From positions 744,001 to 808,000 of the forward strand of contig JACKEB010000011.1 of NCBI GenBank assembly GCA_020633205.1: DNA of 64,000 nt. The letters run 5' to 3'. The notes under the pieces are model-generated. The model was given only the letters and a program-made list of their open reading frames with translations. It did no database searches and had not been told where the DNA came from. Source of the stretch: Polyangiaceae bacterium (lineage in GTDB: Bacteria > Myxococcota_A > Polyangia > Polyangiales > Polyangiaceae). Made by a program: the position numbers and the translations under genes. Positions 53,380-61,740 of the stretch are shown piece by piece. Every line of letters starts with the position of its first letter. Positions within the stretch are counted from its first letter, which is position 1.

Positions 53380-54441
53380 ATGAGTGAGCCCCGCTGCCTG
53401 ATCTACGGTGCCTATGGCTACACCGGTGAGCTGACCGCTCGCTTTGCTGCTGAGCGAGGGATGCATCCCATCCTCGCGGGGCGGAACCCCGCGAAGACTG
53501 AAGCAGTCGCCAAGCGCTTCGGTTTCGAGGCGCGGAGCTTTGGGCTGAATGACCCTACCGCCCTCCAGAAGAACTTGGACGGCATCAGTGTGGTGTTGCA
53601 CTGTGCGGGCCCGTTCGAGGTCACGTCGAAGCCGATGCTCGACGCGTGTCTCGCGGTGAAGGCGCACTACCTGGATATTACCGGAGAGATCCAGGTCTTC
53701 GAGGCGGCCCAGGCGCGAGACGCCGAGGCTCAGGCGGCAGGCATCTGCGTGATGCCCGGCACGGGCTTCGACGTCGTGCCTTCGGATTGTCTGGCGTTGC
53801 ACCTCAAGCAGCGGCTGCCTGATGCGACTTTCTTGCGCCTAGCCTTCATGGGGCTCACCAAGACATCTCACGGCACCGCGACCACGATGGTACGAAACCT
53901 CGGCAAGAGCGGACTTGTCCGGCGAGGTGGTGAGATCGTGGATAGCCCGCTCGGCAGCCTGACTCGGGTGATCGACTTCGGCGAAGTCGGTGAGCAGCAC
54001 TGCATGGCGATTCCGTGGGGAGATGTCTCGACGGCCTCCTTCAGCACGGGGATCCCGAACATCGAGGTGTACACGCGGGTGCCCAAGGCGGCGGCCGTGG
54101 GGGCACGCATAGCCGACATGATGCCGGCGCTGATGGGGTCGAGCTTCGTCAAGGGCAAGCTCCAGCGGCGCATCGATCAAGGCCCCGCGGGACCGACGGA
54201 CGAGCAACGAGCTCGCGGTGCGAGCTTTCTCTGGGGTGAAGTCGAGAACGCCGGAGGCAAGCGCGTCGTCAGTCGCCTCAAGACCCCCGAGGGCTACTCG
54301 CTCACGGCCGACGCGTCGCTGAAGGTCGTCGAGGCGGCGTTCGCCGGCAAGCTACCGGGTGGCTTCCAAACCCCGGCGACCGCGTTGGGAGCCGACTTCG
54401 TTCTCGATCTCGAAAACGTGCGTCGGGAAGACTTGCTCTGA
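53380..54441 (+). CDS. Saccharopine-dehydrogenase-like NAD(P)-binding protein
   Basis: A 353-residue cytosolic oxidoreductase-type protein. The N-terminal Rossmann fold is marked by LIYGAYGYTGEL (Gly-x-x-Gly-Tyr-Thr-Gly) and the LAGRNPAKTEAVAKRFGFE strand, then VLHCAGPFEVTSKPMLDACL and HYLDITGE, all typical of the saccharopine dehydrogenase/trans-acting enoyl reductase family. Related proteins act as reductases in polyketide or phenolic glycolipid synthesis or as uncharacterised dehydrogenases. ATG 53380 follows GGAGG. No biosynthetic gene cluster is adjacent, so the substrate is open. Confidence 0.85.
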   Translation: MSEPRCLIYGAYGYTGELTARFAAERGMHPILAGRNPAKTEAVAKRFGFEARSFGLNDPTALQKNLDGISVVLHCAGPFEVTSKPMLDACLAVKAHYLDITGEIQVFEAAQARDAEAQAAGICVMPGTGFDVVPSDCLALHLKQRLPDATFLRLAFMGLTKTSHGTATTMVRNLGKSGLVRRGGEIVDSPLGSLTRVIDFGEVGEQHCMAIPWGDVSTASFSTGIPNIEVYTRVPKAAAVGARIADMMPALMGSSFVKGKLQRRIDQGPAGPTDEQRARGASFLWGEVENAGGKRVVSRLKTPEGYSLTADASLKVVEAAFAGKLPGGFQTPATALGADFVLDLENVRREDLL

Positions 54442-54492
54442 AGAACGAGCGCAATCAACACCACGTCCTCGACAAGCTATGGAGACCGGACC

Positions 54493-55272
54493 CTAGTTGG
54501 CTGGTGGGCGGTCACCGTCGAACTCTACGCGCGGTGAGTTGTTGTGCCGCCGAAGCACCATGTGGCCTAGGCGTTGTTGGCGTAGCATCAGCGCCAAGGC
54601 AGCAAGTTGAGCTGGCGGCATGCTCGGGTGAGGAACCGCTTCAACCAGAGCATTGGGCGGCAGACCAAAGGTGAGGGTGGGCTGCAGTCCACCCTCCGCG
54701 GTCGTCGCGATGCGCAGTCGGGGATCATTGTGAATGCGACTGCAGAGAGCAACCAAGACTAGACCGCCTGGTCGCTGAGGTGCGCGGGAGGCGATGAACG
54801 TGGCAATGAAAGCCAAGGTTGCCTCCCGCTTGACGGTGGAGGGGTCGGATGCGCTGTCCCAACCTCGACGGGTCAGCACAGCCTCGAGCAGCACCTCGTG
54901 TGGGGCGTCCCCTTGGGGAACCACAACGCAGTTAGGCAAGGCGTCCAGGACGTCTCGATCGAGCCCAAGGCTGACTCCGGTGTGAGCCCCCTGCTTCGAC
55001 TCACTGATCGAAAGCGCGAGGGTGGCGACGGACGTTGCCTCGCGGAGACGCGCGTGGCGCGCCGTCGCGAGGAACGCAGTTGCGGCACGCCGCACGAGCG
55101 GTGTGCCGCCCGTGAGCAAATGCGAGGCGGCGCGATCGGCTTCGCGCCAGTCCAGGCGCTCTTCTATCTGCGACGTTTCGTCTGGTGGCGAGAAACCCCA
55201 CGGAAACAGTTCTAGCTTTCCCGCAAGGAAGGGCATTAGTCCAGCCAGCGAAGTTTGACGAAAGACAATCAT
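54493..55272 (-). CDS. Uncharacterised protein
   Basis: A 259-residue soluble protein with no signal peptide and no recognised family. It begins MIVFRQTSLAGLMPFLAG and has mixed helix/strand composition, with Leu-rich segments (SVATLALSISE, ATLAFIATFIAS, GGLVLVALCSR) and a Pro-rich C-terminus. The ATG start is supported by its position after AT-rich DNA. It converges on the dehydrogenase-like gene. About 600 bp of unassigned DNA lies upstream. Confidence 0.5.
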   Translation of the reverse strand: MIVFRQTSLAGLMPFLAGKLELFPWGFSPPDETSQIEERLDWREADRAASHLLTGGTPLVRRAATAFLATARHARLREATSVATLALSISESKQGAHTGVSLGLDRDVLDALPNCVVVPQGDAPHEVLLEAVLTRRGWDSASDPSTVKREATLAFIATFIASRAPQRPGGLVLVALCSRIHNDPRLRIATTAEGGLQPTLTFGLPPNALVEAVPHPSMPPAQLAALALMLRQQRLGHMVLRRHNNSPRVEFDGDRPPAN

Positions 55273-55881
55273 CGACGGTCTCGTATGTTGTGATGCTCGA
55301 GAGGGTCGAACATCGAGTGAGGGGAGAGTCGATGATACGCAACGTCACCGCGATGGCTAGCGCCTCGCGGAGAAAACCACACCCGCAAACACCGCTGTCT
55401 CTAAGCTCGGCGCGGCTATCGGGTCGAGAAGCGGCGCGGCACGGAGTGTAGTTTCCACACGGGTTCCAACGTTTGGTTGACCGCGTATACGTAGCGGTCT
55501 GCGCGGGTGCGCGAATTTCTTGCGCGACAAGACTTCAGGGTGTGCTGAATCCTTGTGGAATCAAAAGGGAAAGGCCTGATGAGTGATCGAGGCCGCGCAG
55601 CATCCGCTTGGGCATGCGAAGGGCCACCGTCAGGCCTGCGTGGCGCTTTTGGCGAACGCCATGCAGAAGTTGCATTGCTGTTCTCAAAGCGAGACCGAGC
55701 GGGGGGCTTGTCGTGCAACCTGATACTCTGGCGCGGTCGCTCCGGGGGCCTCGTCGCGACCCGTCTTGGTCCGCTATTAAGGCGTCCGTTTGCCTAAGCG
55801 TGGGTCGACCATCCGTCGCTGTTGAACGCGTTTCAATCGAGCGGCGCGGCGCTAGGGGCCGTGATTTCCCAGGGGAAAGTA
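55273..55881. other. 600-bp region without a supported gene
   Basis: Only overlapping short frames on both strands. The best rightward frame (55579-55797, 72 codons) starts after AAGGGAAAGG but shows no domain, signal peptide or clear family, and a leftward frame over the same DNA is equally unconvincing. The region may carry the promoter for the leftward gene at 54493-55272 and the end of the Sel1 lipoprotein gene. Confidence 0.4.
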
Positions 55882-56973
55882 CTACTGGGGTTCGTTCGTG
55901 CTGGAGGATGGCGCGGGTGACGTCTGCTCCACCAGCTTGCGCATGAGGTGGCACGCCCAGTCGGAACCCTTGCCACACGCCTCTTGCATCATTTGGTGTC
56001 CCTGCTCTGTGTCTTTTTCCACGCCGCGTCCCGCGTAGAGCAAACCGCCGTAGCCCCCGCAGCCTCCGGGGTGACCGCCGTCGCATGCGATCTTGTAGAG
56101 CGCTGCAGCCCACACCGCATTCTCCTTGGCGAGCACCCCGCGATCGTAAATCAGTCCGAGGTTGAAGCATCCGCTGGCGAAGCTGCCCGAGCAGGCCATG
56201 CCGTAGTGCCGGATCGCCTCTGCAGCGTTGCCTTGAATTCCCTCGCCCTTTTCTGCCATCGCGCCGACATTGAAGCATGCAGCGGGGTTTCCGGCTTCAC
56301 ACGCCTTCTTGAACGCCTCGTAGGCGAGCGCAACATTCTTCGGAACTCCTGTTCCCAGCTGGTGCAACGCTCCAACTCGGAGGCAGCCTTCGGCGTTCTT
56401 GCCGTCGCACGCCCGTTGGTAGAGGGCGAGCGCTTCGCCCATATCGGCTTTCGTTCCGTCACCGATTGCTAGTGCTGCGCCGGCGAGCACACAGGCGTCC
56501 AGTGCCCCGAGCTTGCACGCGTGAATCCGTAGGGCAAAGGCGTGCTCATGGTTCACCTCCCCGGCTTCTCCGGTGGTGTAGAGGATCGCGAGCTGTGCGC
56601 AGGCGGCTGCCTCTGGGCTGGGCGCGCTCGGAATTTGGGTGCTTGGGGCCTGCGCGCTCGGGATCTGGGGAGCGCTGGCGCTGGGGGCAGGCTCGCTGGC
56701 GCCGAGCGCGTGCGCTGGCTGAGGTTTCGCCTTGCTCTTGGGAACGCCGCACGCCTTCTCGAGGGCCGGCGCGTCGGCGGCGCTTGGTGGCTTGGGGGCT
56801 GGCCTCGCGCTTGGCATATCCGGAAGCTCCAGCAAGGCGGGGCTCTGGGCAGAGCTAGGTGCACTACTCGGTGCGGAAGAAGTCGGCTTTGACTCGTCAC
56901 ATCCAGCGGCGCTCAGCGCCAGCCCGACGAGTGCGCCCAGCGATCCGCGCGAGAGCTTGATCAAGACTGCCAT
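55882..56973 (-). CDS. Sel1-repeat lipoprotein
   Basis: A 363-residue lipoprotein. The signal ends in LSAAGC (Cys25). A Pro/Ala/Ser linker of about 100 residues is followed by six Sel1-like helix-turn-helix repeats (units such as ACVLAGAALAIGDGTKADMGEALALYQRAC and ACFNVGAMAEKGEGIQGNAAEAIRHYGMAC), each carrying a pair of Cys in fixed positions as in HcpA-type disulfide-stabilised repeats. Such proteins act as scaffolds for protein-protein contacts in the periplasm or at the surface. The partner is unknown. ATG start. Divergent from the enoyl-CoA hydratase-like gene. Confidence 0.85.
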   Translation of the reverse strand: MAVLIKLSRGSLGALVGLALSAAGCDESKPTSSAPSSAPSSAQSPALLELPDMPSARPAPKPPSAADAPALEKACGVPKSKAKPQPAHALGASEPAPSASAPQIPSAQAPSTQIPSAPSPEAAACAQLAILYTTGEAGEVNHEHAFALRIHACKLGALDACVLAGAALAIGDGTKADMGEALALYQRACDGKNAEGCLRVGALHQLGTGVPKNVALAYEAFKKACEAGNPAACFNVGAMAEKGEGIQGNAAEAIRHYGMACSGSFASGCFNLGLIYDRGVLAKENAVWAAALYKIACDGGHPGGCGGYGGLLYAGRGVEKDTEQGHQMMQEACGKGSDWACHLMRKLVEQTSPAPSSSTNEPQ

Positions 56974-57059
56974 CGTTGCGACTTATACTGCGATTTCGCA
57001 GGGCCCAACCGACAAACAAAACTGCCCCCTTGAGCGCCTTCGGCGGCGAAGATTGGTCC

Positions 57060-57815
57060 ATGAGCAACGTGGATATCAGCCGGCGAGGCCGCTGCCTCGA
57101 GATTCGTCTGCAGCGCGAAGCCAAGAAAAACGCCCTGACACTCGAGATGTACGAGGCACTCTGCAGCGCGCTCGAGCGCTTCGAGGGTGAGCAGGAGCTG
57201 CGCTCGGCGCTGATCACCGGAGGCGAGCAATGCTTTACGGCTGGGAACGACCTGCAGGACTTCATGAGCGCCCCTCCCGACGAAGGGAGCCCGGTGATGC
57301 GCTTCATCTCTTGGCTACCGCGACTGAGCAAGCCGTTGGTCGCAGCGGTGAGTGGCCCTGCGATCGGGGTTGGCACAACCCTGCTCTTGCACTGTGACTT
57401 GGTCTACGCCGACACCACCGCCCGCTTTCGCATGCCGTTCGTCGATCTCGGAGCAGTCCCTGAAGCCGGCTCGTCGCTCCTGTTGCCACGCATCATGGGT
57501 CACCAGCGCGCCGCCGAGTTGCTCCTCTTGAGCAAGAAGTTCGACGCCGAGGAGGCGCATCAGCTCGGAGTTGTGACTCGAGCTTGCCCGCCAGGGGAAG
57601 CGCTCGCGCTCGCTCGCGATGCGTGTGACCGTCTCGGCAAGCTCGCGCCCACTGCGGTCCGCGAGACCAAGCGGCTAATGCGCCGGGGTACCAACCAGAA
57701 CCTCGCGGAAATAATGGCCGAAGAAGGTCGCGTGTTCATGGAGCGAATCCGTTCCACCGAAGCACACGAGGCGATCCGCGCTTTCTTCGAGAAGCGCGAG
57801 CCAAACTTCGACTAG
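57060..57815 (+). CDS. Enoyl-CoA hydratase/isomerase-family protein
   Basis: A 251-residue crotonase-fold enzyme. CoA-binding segments are QREAKKNALTLEMYEAL, CFTAGNDLQDF (oxyanion-hole region), GPAIGVGTTLLLHCDLVYAD and FVDLGAVPEAGSSLLLPR, where the Glu in VPEAGSS is the catalytic acid. Several sub-families (hydratase, isomerase) share these motifs, so the reaction is not fixed. ATG 57060 follows no clear ribosome site. The stop codon TAG at 57813-57815 forms part of the target-site duplication of the adjacent MITE-like element, so the insertion is exactly at the end of the gene. Confidence 0.88.
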   Translation: MSNVDISRRGRCLEIRLQREAKKNALTLEMYEALCSALERFEGEQELRSALITGGEQCFTAGNDLQDFMSAPPDEGSPVMRFISWLPRLSKPLVAAVSGPAIGVGTTLLLHCDLVYADTTARFRMPFVDLGAVPEAGSSLLLPRIMGHQRAAELLLLSKKFDAEEAHQLGVVTRACPPGEALALARDACDRLGKLAPTAVRETKRLMRRGTNQNLAEIMAEEGRVFMERIRSTEAHEAIRAFFEKREPNFD

Positions 57816-57851
57816 CAGGATGCTGAAAAACTCCGTTTTTCAGCATCCTGC
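57815..57851. terminator. Strong hairpin directly after the hydratase stop codon
   Basis: GCAGGATGCTGAAAAA and its exact complement flank a five-base loop. The T-run in the right arm makes it a candidate intrinsic terminator for the rightward gene as well as one end of the mobile element. Confidence 0.55.
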
Positions 57852-57987
57852 GTGCTTATCCGCGCGGATCTTTGAACCACGCTCTCGCAAAACCCCATAG
57901 AAGTGAGGGTTTTGCGAGAGCGAGATCTGGCCGAGTTGTGCGCGGGCACGGTTGTTGTTGTTTGGCAGGGTGTTTTTCAACACCCAG
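57816..57987. mobile_element. MITE-like element with 4-bp CTAG target duplications
   Basis: The 172-bp element has terminal inverted repeats (GGATGCTGAAAAAC at 57818-57831 and, reversed, GGGTGTTGAAAAAC from 57985 to 57972; 12 of 14 identical). CTAG flanks it on both sides (57812-57815 and 57988-57991). It contains three hairpins: 16 bp (57815-57851), 15 bp (57881-57921) and 7 bp (68-85 region at 57968-57985). No coding capacity, so it would move with a transposase in trans. CTAG duplication is typical of IS5-type elements (family knowledge); the class is inferred. Confidence 0.65.
57881..57921. repeat. 15-bp perfect inverted repeat within the MITE-like element
   Basis: GCTCTCGCAAAACCC (57881-57895) and GGGTTTTGCGAGAGC (57907-57921) pair perfectly around an 11-nt loop; one more C-G pair can be added outside. 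It is the central palindrome of the element. Confidence 0.85.
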
Positions 57988-58100
57988 CTAGTGTCCTGTC
58001 TCCGTAGTTCGCTGCAGAACGCGTACTACTCTTGAGACGAGGAACGCTGTGTTGATTCGTTCAGCGAATCACAGAAACGCCTCACTAGCAGGGTGACGGC

Positions 58101-59246
58101 TTACAGCCGGCGGGCTGTGCCGTCTTCGATGACCAGGCAGCTGTGGCTCTCCTGGCGACCGAAGGCGAAGGATCCGGAGTTGATGTAACCAGGAGCTTCG
58201 TCTTCGTGGTGAGTGTGCCCGAACACGACCAAGTCCGCGCCACTCGTTGCTGCAACCCGCGCCGCGGCTGCGCGCAGCCTTTCTCGAGGTGCCTCCGAGT
58301 AGCGGCTCCCTTGCAGGGCGATTGACTGCACCAAGTATGCGCTGGCGAGCAAGGCGAGCCCAAGTGCTGCAGGCGGACTCAGGGGCAACAGTGCTGCGCT
58401 TCCCAGCGAACCAACCACCGCGCACAAGATGCGGTCGAAGTACAAGCGCATGAAGGTGTCGCTGAAGTCGTGGTGCGTTGGTTGGACCGCGCCTGCCAGC
58501 AGCTCCGTCAACAGCTGGATCTCCAAGCCTACACTCTCGGCGAAGTCTTGTAGGCGACCGTGGCCGACGTAGCGTTCCTGTTTCAGGAGCTGAGCTTGAG
58601 GAGAGGTTGACCGGGACTCTAAGGTGAGCAAAATAGCCGCATGGAAATATTGGTAGACGATGCGCGGTGCGTTCACCCCGTACTGGATGAAGGCGTCTAG
58701 GAGCCCCTTGAGTGGTGTGGTCTGATGAGCATGAGCAAAGTAGGTTGCGCCACTCGGCACCAAGAAGCGCCGAGTCAGTGCGATACCCAACGGTTCTGTA
58801 CCTTCTTTCCAGCACGCGAGCGGATGGGTGGGCGCGTTGTCCGGGTCGTAGAGGTGACCATGCTCGACGTGCACACCGCCTCGCCGGATGAACCATGGCG
58901 CCACACTCAGTGGTGCGGAGTGGTTCAGATCGAGGCTCGAGAGCAGTGCGTCTCGCCCCGTTTCGGTCAGCAGTTCGGCGTCGTGGTTTCCCACGAGCAG
59001 CGTGACGGGGTGCCCCGCTCCCAGGTGGGTGTGCAGCGAACGGGGCAACTCGGACGTCCGAGTCAGCAATTGCCGCAGGCTAGCGCCAAGGTCGCTACCG
59101 CGCGGTTCAAGCGATAGATCGAAGATATCGCCCGCCAACACCAACTCGTGGCCTGGATGCTGGTCCAGGATACACGCCAGTGCGCGGTCCACCCGTGAGG
59201 GTGTATGTGGTCCCAGGTGGACATCACTTGCGACGAGTAGGCGCAT
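58101..59246 (-). CDS. Metallophosphoesterase with membrane helices
   Basis: A 381-residue protein of the calcineurin-like phosphoesterase superfamily. The metal-binding motifs appear in order: DVHLG near the start, GDIFD, GNHDAE, and GHTHHE near the end. Between the third and fourth motifs a long insertion contains two hydrophobic helices (ILCAVVGSLGSAALLPLSPP and AALGLALLASAYLVQSIAL), so the enzyme is membrane-attached. Such enzymes cleave phosphodiesters or phosphomonoesters, for example in lipid or nucleotide metabolism. ATG 59246 is chosen over a GTG two codons before. It is divergent from the radical SAM gene 72 bp away, so they may share control and act in one pathway. Confidence 0.85.
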   Translation of the reverse strand: MRLLVASDVHLGPHTPSRVDRALACILDQHPGHELVLAGDIFDLSLEPRGSDLGASLRQLLTRTSELPRSLHTHLGAGHPVTLLVGNHDAELLTETGRDALLSSLDLNHSAPLSVAPWFIRRGGVHVEHGHLYDPDNAPTHPLACWKEGTEPLGIALTRRFLVPSGATYFAHAHQTTPLKGLLDAFIQYGVNAPRIVYQYFHAAILLTLESRSTSPQAQLLKQERYVGHGRLQDFAESVGLEIQLLTELLAGAVQPTHHDFSDTFMRLYFDRILCAVVGSLGSAALLPLSPPAALGLALLASAYLVQSIALQGSRYSEAPRERLRAAAARVAATSGADLVVFGHTHHEDEAPGYINSGSFAFGRQESHSCLVIEDGTARRL

Positions 59247-59318
59247 AGCCACGGCAGCATAGCACCCGTCCTGAAGAGCGGGCTCGCCTCTGGGCTCGTG
59301 TCGACTATTCTGATCCCG

Positions 59319-61319
59319 ATGTCACAGCGTCCCGTCCCTGGCCATTTCGACATGCATGAGCGCGCCCCGAGCGTTGGCCACAGCGGCTCGTTAGAAGAGG
59401 GCGCCGTTGCTCCGTCCGAGGCAGCTTCGTTTCGAGTCAGAAACGCACAGGCGACGCACCGGCAACTCAGCTTGCGACAGCGCGTGTTGCGTCGCGCTGA
59501 GCAAGCGCTCGTCTTGGCCGCGAAGGCAGCTTTCCCGCTGCATCGCAAGCTTGGCAGCGTGCGTCCGGGGCCCCGAGTGCAGCCGAAGTGGGCGCCAGCA
59601 CCATTGATCCGCAAGGCGGAGCGCAGCTTTCCCAAGCTGGGTTGGCCCCGTGAGACTGACTCCTTGTGTCCCGAATGCGTAAAGGAGACGCGTCGCGCGA
59701 TTCTCAGTGGGGAGACTCCGTTGACTGAGCTCGTGGATGGCAACCCCGGGGAGGTCAAGGCGCAGATCCTTGAGGAAACGGGTCGCATCGTGATGCGAAA
59801 GACCTGTGCCGTGCACGGCGACTTTGAAGACGTGATGAGCGTGAGCCCGGAGTTTCTCGCGCGCATCGAGCGCCTGTTTCCGGGGCGCGACTATCTCGCG
59901 CCAAAGACCAAGCTCCGCAACCATGGCACCAGCAGCATCAAGTACGGACGTGGCTCCGTACTCACCGTAGATCTGACGAACCGCTGCAACATGATGTGCG
60001 ACCCATGTTTCATGGACGCAAACCAGGTCGGTTACGTCCACGAGCTGACCTGGGATGAGGTCACCAAGATCCTGGACGATTCACTCAGTATCCAGCCCCG
60101 CCGCCAGATGAGCGTGCAGTTCTCCGGAGGTGAGCCGACGCTGAGTCCCTTCTTCATCGATGCCGTCCACTACGCTCGAGAGGTTGGGTATTTTTGCGTG
60201 CAGTGCGCCAGCAATGGGATCCGCTTCGCGCAGGAACCGGAATTTTGCCGTGCGGCAAAGGAGGCGGGGCTACGCCTCGTCTACCTGCAGTTCGACGGTG
60301 TCAGCAATGCCGCCCATGAGCACCGCAAGGTAGGCAACCTCTTCGACGTCAAGCAGGCGGCGATCGACAACCTGCACGCGGCAGGTATCGACGTCGTGCT
60401 GGTCGTCACGGTGGTGCGCGGGGTCAACGACGCGGAGGTCGGACCCATCGTGGAGTTTGCCCTGGAGAACGCCGAGAAGATCACCGTCGTCAGCTTTCAA
60501 CCGGTGAGCTTCACGGGGCGGGACGAGGACATCAGTGACGAGCGGCGACACGCTCAGCGCTACACCCTGAGCCATCTGGCCCAGGACCTGAGCGACCAAC
60601 TCGGAGCCACCCAGCCGCTCCGCGATTGGTTTCCGCTATCGGCCATGAACCCGTTCAGCGATGTGGTGGACGTTTTACTCGGACCCGACACGGACTTTGG
60701 CGCACTCAAGTGTGGCTGCCATCCGAACTGCGGGATTGGCACCGTGCTCCTGGTGAACAAGCGCACCAAGGCGTGGGCGCCGCTCTGCGACTTCATCGAT
60801 GTCGAACAGGTCCTGAAAGATCTCCAAGAGGTCGCGGACGCCGGGCGGGGCAAGGCTCACGTGATGAGTGGTGTGGCGCTGAGTCTCGCGCGTAACTTCA
60901 GACCCGAGCGCGCGCCCGCTGGTTACGGACTGACGGAGCTCGTGCGCCAGTGCGTGAGCCAAGCGGGCGCTACGGGTGACGCCGTTGGCACGACCGAGGG
61001 CGACGCCCAGGGCTTCGAGTGGCGGTTCTTGTTCGTCGCCGGAATGTGGTTCCAAGACCTCTTCAACTACGACTTCCGGCGCACCGAGATGTGCATTATT
61101 CCGTACGGAACTCAGCAAGGGGAGATCAGCTTTTGCGCCTACAACACCGGCGTGGGCTGGCGACAGATCATCGAACAGATGCATATGTCCGCAAAGGTCG
61201 CGGACTGGTATCGCGAGCACGGCCGCCACCCGGTGTACGCCAAGGGACAGCACCTCGAGTTGCCCGGCGTGGCACCGAAGGCGAGCGGTCGCCGCCGCCG
61301 CCTGAACCTGGTCGACTAG
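59319..61319 (+). CDS. Radical SAM protein resembling tetraether lipid synthase (Tes/MJ0619 type)
   Basis: A 666-residue iron-sulfur enzyme. The radical SAM cluster motif is CNMMCDPC (Cys223, 227, 230) and SAM-binding is at FSGGEP (269-273). The N-terminal half carries an extra metal site layout: LCPEC (117-120) and TCAVHGDFED (163-171), as in the MJ0619-type family. Further cysteines in CGCHPNC (465-471), Cys490, EMC (592) and ISFCAYN (606) suggest auxiliary clusters. Tes couples the tails of archaeal lipids to form tetraethers by C-C bond formation; bacterial relatives are linked to membrane-spanning lipids (family knowledge). Its job here is inferred. GTG 59298 is an alternative start. Divergent from a phosphoesterase gene. 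Confidence 0.82.
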   Translation: MSQRPVPGHFDMHERAPSVGHSGSLEEGAVAPSEAASFRVRNAQATHRQLSLRQRVLRRAEQALVLAAKAAFPLHRKLGSVRPGPRVQPKWAPAPLIRKAERSFPKLGWPRETDSLCPECVKETRRAILSGETPLTELVDGNPGEVKAQILEETGRIVMRKTCAVHGDFEDVMSVSPEFLARIERLFPGRDYLAPKTKLRNHGTSSIKYGRGSVLTVDLTNRCNMMCDPCFMDANQVGYVHELTWDEVTKILDDSLSIQPRRQMSVQFSGGEPTLSPFFIDAVHYAREVGYFCVQCASNGIRFAQEPEFCRAAKEAGLRLVYLQFDGVSNAAHEHRKVGNLFDVKQAAIDNLHAAGIDVVLVVTVVRGVNDAEVGPIVEFALENAEKITVVSFQPVSFTGRDEDISDERRHAQRYTLSHLAQDLSDQLGATQPLRDWFPLSAMNPFSDVVDVLLGPDTDFGALKCGCHPNCGIGTVLLVNKRTKAWAPLCDFIDVEQVLKDLQEVADAGRGKAHVMSGVALSLARNFRPERAPAGYGLTELVRQCVSQAGATGDAVGTTEGDAQGFEWRFLFVAGMWFQDLFNYDFRRTEMCIIPYGTQQGEISFCAYNTGVGWRQIIEQMHMSAKVADWYREHGRHPVYAKGQHLELPGVAPKASGRRRRLNLVD

Positions 61320-61505
61320 AGCGTGTCGCTCACTGCCTCGTGGAGGCGCGCCACCAAGTCGGACTGGTCCAGCGCCTCTTCGAGTTGGAGCAACAGGGAG
61401 CGCGCCTCGTACCGCGACTGCCTGGGCGCCAAACACGTACCAGGGTGCTCCTGATGCGTTGAGCACGGACGCCAGGGCGCGTAGCGTCTCAGCGACGGCC
61501 GACAT
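61316..61505 (-). pseudogene. Decayed AbiEii/COG2253-type nucleotidyltransferase
   Basis: The 5' end in one frame (ATG 61505: ETLRALASVLNASGAPWYVFGAQAVA) matches the start of minimal nucleotidyltransferases, where the next step is the Gly-Ser...Asp-x-Asp motif. That middle part is missing: the frame leads after about 35 codons into a -1/+1 shifted frame reading LLLQLEEALDQSDLVARLHEAV and a stop at 61318-61316, which looks like the normal C-terminus of the same protein. So an internal deletion of well over 100 codons with a frame change has destroyed the gene. It overlaps the last bases of the radical SAM gene and the small gene upstream. Confidence 0.6.
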
Positions 61506-61740
61506 GAGGTGCTCGGTTCAAGAGCTCACGGAATCGGCGGTGAGACGCGATGTCCGCGTCACGTTCCGCCGCTGACGGCCAGTCTGGCCGAGTGCTCTTT
61601 GCAGCCTCATAAAGCTGGATCGCGAGCGATACCTTCTTGGCGACGGCAAGCGTTGCACGTTCGCGGCGAGACAGCCTTTCCAGGGTTTGCCAGTCGCGTC
61701 GGGCGTAGCTCCGAAGATCCGTCGCCTTCAGGATGGTCAT
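61489..61740 (-). CDS. Small companion protein of the decayed nucleotidyltransferase
   Basis: An 83-residue soluble, basic, helical protein (RSYARRDWQTLERLSR, VAKKVSLAIQLYEAAKSTRPDWPSAAERDADIASHRRFRELLNRA). Proteins of this type are encoded immediately before minimal nucleotidyltransferases of the AbiEii-like branch in myxobacteria as I recall, so it could be the antitoxin-like or partner half. Its start forms an ATGA overlap with the stop of the upstream hydrolase gene, and its end overlaps the pseudogene by 17 bp. It is intact although the partner is broken. Function unknown. Confidence 0.55.
   Translation of the reverse strand: MTILKATDLRSYARRDWQTLERLSRRERATLAVAKKVSLAIQLYEAAKSTRPDWPSAAERDADIASHRRFRELLNRAPHVGRR

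Noticed and set aside
53266..53802. Upstream extension of the Cys-rich lipoprotein frame
   Set aside because: It runs antisense through the dehydrogenase-like gene; the signal peptide begins at 53265.
55579..55797. Possible 72-residue gene in the unassigned region
   Set aside because: A ribosome-like AAGGG precedes it, but there is no domain, signal peptide or family and the opposite strand is equally open.
60675..61505. Long leftward frame over the radical SAM gene
   Set aside because: Only its first 35 codons look like a protein (nucleotidyltransferase start); the rest is antisense to the radical SAM gene.
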